A DNA stretch of 49,876 bases from UBA4466 sp963925035 (GTDB taxonomy: Bacteria; Bacteroidota; Bacteroidia; Flavobacteriales_D; Crocinitomicaceae). The stretch covers positions 1 through 49,876 of the forward strand of contig CAWUSK010000025.1 in assembly GCA_963925035.1 (NCBI GenBank), in the 5' to 3' direction. The notes below the pieces were generated by a model that had not been told where the DNA came from, ran no database searches, and was given only the letters and a program-made list of their open reading frames with translations. Within the stretch, counting starts at the first letter, position 1. The number at the start of each line of letters is the position of its first letter. This document shows, one piece after another, positions 43,014 through 49,876 of this stretch. Position numbers and translations under genes: made by a program.

Positions 43014-43811
43014 TTATGTGTTATAAATGAATTCTATTGTAATTCCTGCGGCTACAACTATTAACAAAAGACTGAAAACCTTACGTAATATTTTACCTGA
43101 CAAGAACTTTTGAAGATAAGACCCAATAAGAACACCCACAATTGTTATCCCTGTTAAAGTAAGTAAAACGCTTATGTTTATTCCATCTCCTTCATACACC
43201 TCTGGATTGAAAAAATCTCCAATTAGAGCTACAAAAGATTGAATTGAGATGATTAGCATCGAGGTTCCTACGGCTATTTTCATTGTTAATCCTAGCCGCA
43301 TTAGAATTGGAACGATGATAAAACCTCCTCCTGCTCCAATAAAACCACTTAATAAACCAGTTAAGACGCCAAAAAATACAATTGTAAGGTTAGAAATTGA
43401 ATGTGTAGTTGCTACTTTTTTTCGTCCTATTAATGTTTTAATTGCGGTATAAATCATCACAGCCACCAACAATATAGAAATCACAAAGTCTCGTGACAAT
43501 TCAAAATCATTAATGTCAAACGTTATAGGGAATTGCGGCATGACAAACAGCCGAATTGTAAATGCCGTTAGCATACTTGGTATTGCAAATATAATTCCAT
43601 TTTTAAAGTCAATAGAATCTGATTTTAAACGTTGAATAACGCCAACCCCAGAACTAACGGCTACAATGAACAACGAATATGTTGTAGCAAGTAGCATCGA
43701 TTCACCCAAGAAATAATGCACCAAGGGAACAGTTAAAATGGATCCTCCACCGCCAACTAGTCCCAAAACTACTCCAATAAATAATGAAAGTAAAAGTCCA
43801 ATTATAAACAT
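43014..43811 (-). CDS. TauE/SafE-family sulfite or organic-anion permease
   Basis: A 265-residue membrane protein with about eight helices and the two-fold pattern of the TSUP (TauE/SafE, DUF81) family: GLVGGGGSILTVPLV near the N-terminus and SGFIGAGGGFIIVPIL in the second half, both Gly-rich. Such proteins move sulfite, sulfonates or other small anions. The substrate is unknown. It follows the heme A synthase gene by 24 bases on the same strand and may be co-transcribed, with no clear reason in function. Confidence 0.88.
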   Translation of the reverse strand: MFIIGLLLSLFIGVVLGLVGGGGSILTVPLVHYFLGESMLLATTYSLFIVAVSSGVGVIQRLKSDSIDFKNGIIFAIPSMLTAFTIRLFVMPQFPITFDINDFELSRDFVISILLVAVMIYTAIKTLIGRKKVATTHSISNLTIVFFGVLTGLLSGFIGAGGGFIIVPILMRLGLTMKIAVGTSMLIISIQSFVALIGDFFNPEVYEGDGINISVLLTLTGITIVGVLIGSYLQKFLSGKILRKVFSLLLIVVAAGITIEFIYNT

Positions 43812-43835
43812 TGCGTAACAAATGTACTTAACCTA

Positions 43836-44861
43836 TTACACTTTCAAAGTAACATTAGTTGCTGTTCGACTTCGGAAAACAAGCATTGTTAGAATCCCAA
43901 AAAGAATAGTAGCAAAAATAAGATGACTCGTTTGAACTAATCCTGGCATATCAATGTGTGCCAATAATATACCTGAAAGTAATTCCAAGCATAGTATCAG
44001 AAATACTGCGCGAATGGAGTTCAACTTTTGATGTTGTTCATTTTTCCATGCAATAATTACAATTAACACCAAGACTAACCAAGAAAAACTTCGATGAATA
44101 TAAAACGGCATTCCTAATTTATCTGTCCATGCTTCTCTCCCATATCCAATTTTTGACAACTCGTCAATCGATTCGCGAACTTGAGTTCCTAAAAACATTT
44201 GGTAAAATGTAATTACAAAACAAATCCAAATAAGGACTTTCATCCATTTTTGCTGAACGCTGTTAATTGAGTATACAGGACTTATTAAACGAATGAGGTA
44301 CAGTTGAAGAGCAATAATTACAAGCGCAAGTAACATATGTACGGTTATTGTCCAAGGAACTAAATTAGAAGCAACAACGATAGATCCGAACCAAGCTTGA
44401 ATTGCCATAAGTATCAGGTTGAAGGCTGCTAGGAACAACAATTTTCGTTTTCTATACTTCAATAAAAGCCATACAAATGCAAGAAGCATAGCATTTCCAG
44501 CTAAAAAACCAAACCAACGATTTATATATTCTATCCAGGTTTTTCTGTTGTTAAAGTCTTCCTCAACACGCAAAAGTGGGTCGCTTAATAATTTATTAGC
44601 AGTTTCTTGCATTCCTACCGAGGTCAAAAAAATTGCGAACTTTTCAATTTTCTTAGTGCGTTTTTCAGAAAACTTTTCTTTATAGTTATGCGGAAGTTCA
44701 GAAACATTCGTCGGCGGAATCCATTGATCAAAACATTTAGGCCAATCGGGACATCCCATTCCACTTCCTGTAATTCGAACAAAACTTCCTGCTACAACAA
44801 TCAAATAAATTAAAACGAGCGTAATCCAATTGAACCGAATAAATGCTTTTGAAAAATTCAT
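43836..44861 (-). CDS. ctaA: Heme A synthase (CtaA/COX15)
   Basis: Heme A synthase oxidises heme O to heme A for the terminal oxidase. ATG 44861 (MNFSKAFIRFNW) is chosen; the longer frame overlaps the start of the divergent gene. The 341-residue protein has eight membrane helices and the family marks RITGSGMGCPDWPKC, ITVHMLLAL, FYIHRSFSWL and QTSHLIFATILF. In the first extracellular loop the family's E-x-x-H-R reads EYINRW, with Asn in place of the usual His; I recall this in Bacteroidota members, but cannot check. An insert of about 50 residues after the first helix (FDQWIPPTNV to DPLL) is also typical of this phylum. Confidence 0.93.
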   Translation of the reverse strand: MNFSKAFIRFNWITLVLIYLIVVAGSFVRITGSGMGCPDWPKCFDQWIPPTNVSELPHNYKEKFSEKRTKKIEKFAIFLTSVGMQETANKLLSDPLLRVEEDFNNRKTWIEYINRWFGFLAGNAMLLAFVWLLLKYRKRKLLFLAAFNLILMAIQAWFGSIVVASNLVPWTITVHMLLALVIIALQLYLIRLISPVYSINSVQQKWMKVLIWICFVITFYQMFLGTQVRESIDELSKIGYGREAWTDKLGMPFYIHRSFSWLVLVLIVIIAWKNEQHQKLNSIRAVFLILCLELLSGILLAHIDMPGLVQTSHLIFATILFGILTMLVFRSRTATNVTLKV

Positions 44862-44908
44862 GATCCAAAAATAATCATTCGTATCTTTAACTTTATAGAT
44901 TTTAACAA

Positions 44909-45679
44909 ATGAATTGGACAATTATAGGTTGTGGATGGCTCGGAACAAGTTTGGCAGAGACACTTTTGAATAGTGGTGATGATGTAATTGGGACAACTAC
45001 CCGACCTGAAAAAAAATCTGAATTAGAACAAAAAGGAATAAAATCCGTGACTTTTAAATTAAATTCGCAGATTTCAACTGAAATTATTGGTTTTTCAGAA
45101 ATAGTAGTACTGTCAGTTCCACCTTTCAACAGAACAAATACAACTGACTATGGAGATGCACTTGTAAATCTTGTTCAACAGTTTCATCCAAACACAAAGT
45201 TTTTGTTTTTGGGTTCAACAGGTATTTACCCTCAAAAAAATGGAGTTTATACCGAAGAATATGATTTTAAAATTGAAGAACGAAACAACTCCCTTTTTAA
45301 AGCAGAAGAAAAACTAACGGAAGCGTTGAGTAGTCGATTGACTATTCTTCGTCTAGGAGGATTGTTTGGTGAGGATCGTCACCCAATTTATCAGTTGAGT
45401 GGAAGGGCTAATATCGCTAATCCAAAAGGGAAAATTAATTTTGCTGGAAAAAATGATATTATTTCAATCTTAAATAAAATAGTCCAACTAAATCAATTTG
45501 GAGAAATATTTAATATTGTCTTTCCTGAACATCCGACAAGAGAAAGTTATTACTATTTAAAAGCAAAAGAGTTCAATTTAATACCTCCAAGCTTTAATTT
45601 TTCACCAAGTATTATTCGCGAAATTTCTTCGAAAAAGGTTCAGAGTATCCTCCACTTCAAATTTCAGCACAGTATTTGA
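44909..45679 (+). CDS. NAD(P)-binding extended-SDR-like protein (YeeZ-like)
   Basis: A 256-residue Rossmann-fold protein with the dinucleotide motif GCGWLGTSLAETL at 8-20 and motifs VLSVPPFNR, FLGSTGIYPQKNGVYTEE, and LRLGGLFGEDRHP. This matches the YeeZ group of atypical SDRs, whose substrate is not known. The Y/K pair of classical SDRs is not placed as usual, so catalysis is uncertain. It is divergent from ctaA with a 47-base gap. Confidence 0.78.
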   Translation: MNWTIIGCGWLGTSLAETLLNSGDDVIGTTTRPEKKSELEQKGIKSVTFKLNSQISTEIIGFSEIVVLSVPPFNRTNTTDYGDALVNLVQQFHPNTKFLFLGSTGIYPQKNGVYTEEYDFKIEERNNSLFKAEEKLTEALSSRLTILRLGGLFGEDRHPIYQLSGRANIANPKGKINFAGKNDIISILNKIVQLNQFGEIFNIVFPEHPTRESYYYLKAKEFNLIPPSFNFSPSIIREISSKKVQSILHFKFQHSI

Positions 45680-45776
45680 TTCCCAAATCACAATAGATTT
45701 TATATCGTTCAATCAATTGACACACTTTTTCAATAGAATGAGACAACATTTACACTAACTTTACGTCTAACAATTA

Positions 45777-48458
45777 ATGCGTTATTTAATATTTATATAT
45801 CTCGTGCTGAATTTATTCAGTGCCCGTGCTTCACATATCGTGGGGGGTGAAATATATTACGACTATTTAGGTAACAATAATTACAAATTTTATATATCCG
45901 TTTACCGCGATTGCCTGTCTACAGGTGCTTCATTTGACAATCCGCTGAGCCTTGGGTTATTTAATTCCAATAATCAACTTATTCAGAACATACAGATTAA
46001 TTTTAGTGGAAGCTCGAACGTACCTGTTGTTTTCAATAATCCTTGTGTTACTCCGCCAAATAATATTTGCACTGAGAATTCCGTTTATACTGTTACTTTA
46101 AATCTTCCTCCAGCAGCAGGAGGCTATACATTGGCTTACCAAAGATGCTGCAGAGGCCCAAATATTAATAATATAGATAACCCTGGAGATACTGGATTTA
46201 CTCTTTGGTGTCACGTACCAGGTACAACCGATAATAATTACATTAATAGTAGTCCGCGCTTCAATGGTTATCCACCGCTACTTTTATGTAATAATGAAGA
46301 GTTGGTTTTTGACCATAGTGCCACGGATCCAGATGGTGATCAATTGGTTTATTCTTTGGTAACTCCTTATTCTGGAGCAAATGGTTTAAATCCAGCACCA
46401 AATCCACCTCCAGCGCCGCCATACAGCAATATTACATGGGCTGGTGGTAACAATGCAGCAAATCCATTAGGTCCAGGTGCAACAATATCAATAGACTCAA
46501 CGACAGGATTATTGACTGCTTCACCAAATATTACTGGTTTATATGCAGTTGGAATCCAAGTCCAAGAAATTAGAAATGGAGTTGTTATCAACCAAATAAC
46601 GCGTGATTTTCTATTTAAAGTATTCAATTGTAACTTACAAATCAACGCTGTTCTTCCTTTACAGCCTCAACTTTCTACCTTTACCGGATATTGCACAGGG
46701 TTGGGTGTTCAATTTGAAAATCAATCAACGAGCCAAGTTCCGCCAACGTATTCATGGGATTTTGGAGTGCCCGGAATTTCAACAGATGTTAGTTCGGCTT
46801 TCGCACCATCATACACCTACCCAGCTCCTGGACAATATACAGTAACATTAGTCGTCAATCCTGGCGTTCCTTGCACCGATACAGCTTTTATGGAAGTCAT
46901 CGTCGGGCCGCCTTTTGATGTTACATTTACTTCAGAAGATTCATTGTGTTTTAGCGGCAATAATTTCAACTTTATTTCTGAAACTGATGCGCCAAATGGA
47001 ACGACTATAGAGTGGGATTTTGGTTTAAGTGCTATTACTCCAATTGCAACTGGGGCGACAATAAATAATATTCAATACAGCACTTCAGGTTACATGCCGG
47101 TGACAGTTGAGGCCAGTTTTTTTCTTTGTAATGCGAGTTTCACTGATTCCGTATTTGTATTCCCAAATGCAATTGCTGGAATGATTTATCCAGATACTGT
47201 CGAATGTAAAGGGTTAGAAATTAATTTCATCAATGATTCACAAAATAGTTTAAATTACCATTGGGACTTTGGCGTTTCAGGAGTTACAACAGATGAAAGC
47301 ACAGCTATTGACCCTACATTTACCTTTCCTTCACCTGGGACTTATGCGATTGAATTAATTGCCAGCGCTTCACCTGAGTGTGCAGATACAATTCAAGAAG
47401 TAATCGTAATTAATCATAAACTAGAAGTCGCATTTACCTCCGAGGACTCTCTTTGTCATAATGGAAACAGTTTTAATTTCATTGGTGATGTTTTTGGTCC
47501 TGTCGGTTCCACTTATACATGGATTTTTGGCCCTCATGGATCAATTGCTTCATCTGGTAACATTATCGAAAATGGAGTAAGTTTTGACACTACAGGTTCT
47601 ATTTTAGTGAGCTTAACAGGTGAGTTTAATATTTGTCGAGAAACAGCTTACAAACGCATTTACATATACCGCAGTCCCGAGATTGGATTCCTTTTGGAGT
47701 CTGGACTACAATGTGTCCCATTTAATGCGCAATTTATAGATTTAAGTTCCGCTGAAACACCAATTTCATACTTATGGGATTTTGGTGATGGCACAACTTC
47801 ATCTGTTCCAAGTCCGAGCCATCTTTTTGAAAACGTAGGTAATTACCCAATTACGTTAACCATATGGACAAGCGCAGGCTGTGTCGATACGCTAACCCAG
47901 TTTGAACCAGATGTTGTAAACGTAAGGCCTATTCCTGAGGCAAAGTTCTCAGTTAGCCCAAATCAAACAGATATCTGTCACTCAGAAATTCAATTTACCA
48001 ACCTGTCTTCTTTAGGTCAAGGATATCTTTACATTTTCGATGATGGAACAACCAGCAACGAAGAAAATCCTTTACATGTTTATTTGGAAGATGGAACACT
48101 CAATCCAAGAATGTTAGTTACGAGTGAATATGGTTGTCAAGACACATCATTTGAAACTATATTTATAGAACCATTTACTATATATGCACCTAACGCATTT
48201 ACTCCAGATGGAGATGAAGCGAATAATGTATTTACACCAATTGTTGATCTACAAATAGTCGAATGGAATTTGCAAATCTACAACCGTTGGGGAGAACTGA
48301 TCTTCGAATCAAATGATCCAAACATAGGTTGGGACGGAACGAATGCCATAGGAAAAGTGTCTCAGGACGGAATCTATATGTGGAAATTAAGATATACCTC
48401 ATGTGAGCCTGCAAATCCAGAACACCTTATAAAAGGACATATTTCGCTTCTTCGTTAA
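45777..48458 (+). CDS. Large PKD-domain surface protein with T9SS type B (gliding-associated) sorting domain
   Basis: An 893-residue secreted protein with signal peptide (MRYLIFIYLVLNLFSARA). The N-terminal 290 residues are Pro/Asn-rich and begin SHIVGGEIYYDYLG, a form common in Bacteroidota surface proteins. Six PKD-like beta-sandwich units follow, marked by YSWDFGVPG, IEWDFGLSA, YHWDFGVSG, YTWIFGPHG, YLWDFGDGT and YIFDDGTTS. The end (from about 800) is the type B sorting domain: IYAPNAFTPDGDEANN, IYNRWGELIFES, GWDGT, YMWKLRY. This is the CHU_C/gliding C-terminal family, which sends proteins through type IX secretion to the surface. A role in adhesion or gliding is likely but not shown. Confidence 0.92.
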   Translation: MRYLIFIYLVLNLFSARASHIVGGEIYYDYLGNNNYKFYISVYRDCLSTGASFDNPLSLGLFNSNNQLIQNIQINFSGSSNVPVVFNNPCVTPPNNICTENSVYTVTLNLPPAAGGYTLAYQRCCRGPNINNIDNPGDTGFTLWCHVPGTTDNNYINSSPRFNGYPPLLLCNNEELVFDHSATDPDGDQLVYSLVTPYSGANGLNPAPNPPPAPPYSNITWAGGNNAANPLGPGATISIDSTTGLLTASPNITGLYAVGIQVQEIRNGVVINQITRDFLFKVFNCNLQINAVLPLQPQLSTFTGYCTGLGVQFENQSTSQVPPTYSWDFGVPGISTDVSSAFAPSYTYPAPGQYTVTLVVNPGVPCTDTAFMEVIVGPPFDVTFTSEDSLCFSGNNFNFISETDAPNGTTIEWDFGLSAITPIATGATINNIQYSTSGYMPVTVEASFFLCNASFTDSVFVFPNAIAGMIYPDTVECKGLEINFINDSQNSLNYHWDFGVSGVTTDESTAIDPTFTFPSPGTYAIELIASASPECADTIQEVIVINHKLEVAFTSEDSLCHNGNSFNFIGDVFGPVGSTYTWIFGPHGSIASSGNIIENGVSFDTTGSILVSLTGEFNICRETAYKRIYIYRSPEIGFLLESGLQCVPFNAQFIDLSSAETPISYLWDFGDGTTSSVPSPSHLFENVGNYPITLTIWTSAGCVDTLTQFEPDVVNVRPIPEAKFSVSPNQTDICHSEIQFTNLSSLGQGYLYIFDDGTTSNEENPLHVYLEDGTLNPRMLVTSEYGCQDTSFETIFIEPFTIYAPNAFTPDGDEANNVFTPIVDLQIVEWNLQIYNRWGELIFESNDPNIGWDGTNAIGKVSQDGIYMWKLRYTSCEPANPEHLIKGHISLLR

Positions 48459-48539
48459 GAATATCGTAATTTAGCTAAAAATAAAACAGAGGCTATTTCA
48501 ACAATTCGTGACAATATCAACATTTTACGCCATCTCACT

Positions 48540-49514
48540 TTGTATAGAGTGTGGAATCTTGTCAGGCTAAAATCGAGTTACTTTTTATCCAAGACAACAA
48601 AAAAAGCATATCATAAAGGACTTCCGTTTTCATTAAGTATTGAACCAACTACTGCTTGCAATCTCGGTTGTCCCGAATGTCCAAGTGGATTAAAACAATT
48701 TACTCGACCAACGGGGAAATTAGACTTAGAGCTGCATCAAAAAATGATTGAACAGCTAAAAAGGTCAGTTTTTTACATCAATTATTACTTTCAGGGAGAA
48801 CCTTTCTTACATCCACAGTTTTTAGACTTAATTATAGAAGCAAAACGAAATAAAATTTATACTGCTACATCTACAAATGCGCATTTCATTGATAAAAGTA
48901 AGGCTGAAGAAATTGTAAAATCTGGTTTAGACCGCCTGATTATTTCAATTGATGGTTTAACACAAGCCACGTATGAGAATTATCGCGTTCATGGTAATTT
49001 GAATAAAGTAATTGAAGGAACAAATCACCTTCTTGCCGCAAAAAATCGATTGAATTCTTCAACACCTCACCTTATCTTTCAATTTTTGGCTGTTAAACCA
49101 AACGAGCATGAAATTCCAGAAGTATTTAAACTCGGAAAAGAAATGGGCATTGATGAAGTGCGAATTAAGTCCGCTCAATTGTACGACTATGAAAACGGTA
49201 ATCCATTGATGCCTGAAAGTGAAAAATATTCGCGTTACAAACTACAATCAGACGGAACGTATAAACTCAAATACAAAACAGGAAATCATTGTTGGAGAAT
49301 GTGGTCCTCTAGCGTTTTTACCTGGGACGGAAAAGTTGTTCCGTGCTGTTTCGATAAAGACGCTAAACACGTTCTTGGCACACTCGAAAATCGTTCATTC
49401 AAAGATATCTGGAATGAGAAAAAATATATTGCTTTTCGACAAGCCGTTTTGACTGGAAGAAATCAAATTGACATTTGTAAAAATTGCTCTGAAGGTTCAA
49501 AAGTCTGGGTTTAG
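48540..49514 (+). CDS. Radical SAM protein with SPASM-like C-terminal domain
   Basis: A 324-residue radical S-adenosylmethionine enzyme. The 4Fe-4S site is C40-x3-C44-x2-C47 (TACNLGCPECPSG), followed by YFQGEPFLHPQF. At the C-terminus several cysteines (HCWRMWSSSVFTWDGKVVPCC, CKNCSEG) form a SPASM-type domain that binds extra iron-sulfur clusters. Enzymes with this layout modify peptides or other substrates. No precursor peptide gene was seen nearby. The start is a TTG at 48540 or the GTG nine bases on; no ATG fits. Confidence 0.85.
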   Translation: MYRVWNLVRLKSSYFLSKTTKKAYHKGLPFSLSIEPTTACNLGCPECPSGLKQFTRPTGKLDLELHQKMIEQLKRSVFYINYYFQGEPFLHPQFLDLIIEAKRNKIYTATSTNAHFIDKSKAEEIVKSGLDRLIISIDGLTQATYENYRVHGNLNKVIEGTNHLLAAKNRLNSSTPHLIFQFLAVKPNEHEIPEVFKLGKEMGIDEVRIKSAQLYDYENGNPLMPESEKYSRYKLQSDGTYKLKYKTGNHCWRMWSSSVFTWDGKVVPCCFDKDAKHVLGTLENRSFKDIWNEKKYIAFRQAVLTGRNQIDICKNCSEGSKVWV

Positions 49515-49593
49515 TATTTTTTAATTGACTGGTCTGAATCTTACCACAAAGTAAATAGTTTACGATATTGAGCGTCATATTTGAAGAAAAAAG

Positions 49594-49876
49594 ATGAAAA
49601 TATACTAGTTCAACGAGTATTTCCGAGACGAAAACAGTTGTGAAATGCACTTTAAGGCAGTTCGTGAAAAGAAAGGCATTATTTGTAAGAAATACTCTGA
49701 GACAAAATACTATTGGCTGCAATCCAAATGGCAATAGCAATGTGCAAATTGTCATTTTACAAATGGTATTTGTGCATGGCTTTTATGAGCAGTACTAAAA
49801 AAGGTGTTTCAGCTCTAGAAATGCAACGTCAACTTTGTCATAAGCGATATAGAACGATTTGGGTTTTGATTCATAA
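49594..49876 (+). mobile_element. Broken IS1595-type (ISXO2-like) transposase gene, cut by window end
   Basis: From about 49594 the sequence reads as an ISXO2-like transposase in two frames with in-frame stops. The first part is FNEYFRDENSCEMHFKAVRE, then GIICKKYSETKYYWLQSKWQ, with TAG, then QCANCHFTNG. After a frameshift it continues as MSSTKKGVSALEMQRQLCHKRYRTIW to the end of the window. One of the zinc-ribbon Cys residues reads Tyr (KKY where KKC is usual). So it is a decayed copy. The rest lies outside the window. Confidence 0.75.

Noticed and set aside
43836..44921. Longer start for heme A synthase
   Set aside because: It would overlap the divergent gene at 44909 and adds residues unlike the family; ATG 44861 gives the usual N-terminus.
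49399..49755. Minus-strand frame at the window end
   Set aside because: It overlaps the radical SAM gene and the decayed transposase, both clearly readable on the plus strand.

Overview
The window is AT-rich chromosomal DNA from a member of the Bacteroidota, most likely a Flavobacteriales relative. This rests on two C-terminal type IX secretion sorting domains of type A and one of type B (the gliding-motility-associated form), Bacteroidota-type promoters (TTG, 19-20 bases, TAnnTTTG), absent Shine-Dalgarno sequences, and gene neighbourhoods such as purM-prfA-pyrF and thyA-folA. No species can be named from sequence alone.

Region 1 (1-1607) holds the end of a histidine kinase, a single-domain response regulator and a secreted T9SS protein. 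Region 2 (about 1750-14300) is a chemotaxis island, all on the minus strand. In transcription order it runs parA, STAS protein, cheY, cheA, cheW, mcp, a strong terminator, an alginate-export porin remnant, cheR, a possible 50-codon ORF, a histidine kinase without its phospho-acceptor His, cheD, cheB, cheY and cheC. Both edges are decayed insertion sequences: an IS3-family orfA with the first codons of orfB on the left, and an IS30 remnant fused to the 3' part of an IS3-family orfB on the right. The gene set covers a full excitation and adaptation pathway, with kinase, adaptor, receptor, methyltransferase, methylesterase, deamidase and phosphatase, plus a ParA that may position arrays.

Region 3 (14775-22735) holds a cytochrome P460-like lipoprotein, ttcA, an orphan GAF kinase, a broken Dph6-like ATP pyrophosphatase gene, an SDR, and a probable metal-stress operon. 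That operon runs ECF sigma, small membrane protein, Spy/ZraP-like protein, MbnP-like protein and MbnH-like di-heme protein. Region 4 (22735-42622) is mostly housekeeping: a sensor kinase, thyA, a CapA-like protein, folA, topB, an orphan PAS kinase, an ABC exporter, purM, prfA, pyrF, an MMPL/RND protein, a nucleotidyltransferase like RmlA, a polyprenyl synthase and a second T9SS protein.

Region 5 (42800-49876) has a tRNA with CAT anticodon and its own promoter and terminator, a TauE/SafE permease, heme A synthase, a YeeZ-like protein, a large PKD-domain T9SS adhesin, a radical SAM/SPASM protein and a broken IS1595-type transposase at the window end. The most notable content is the chemotaxis island with its kinase lacking the phospho-acceptor His, and the ECF-linked MbnP/MbnH pair.
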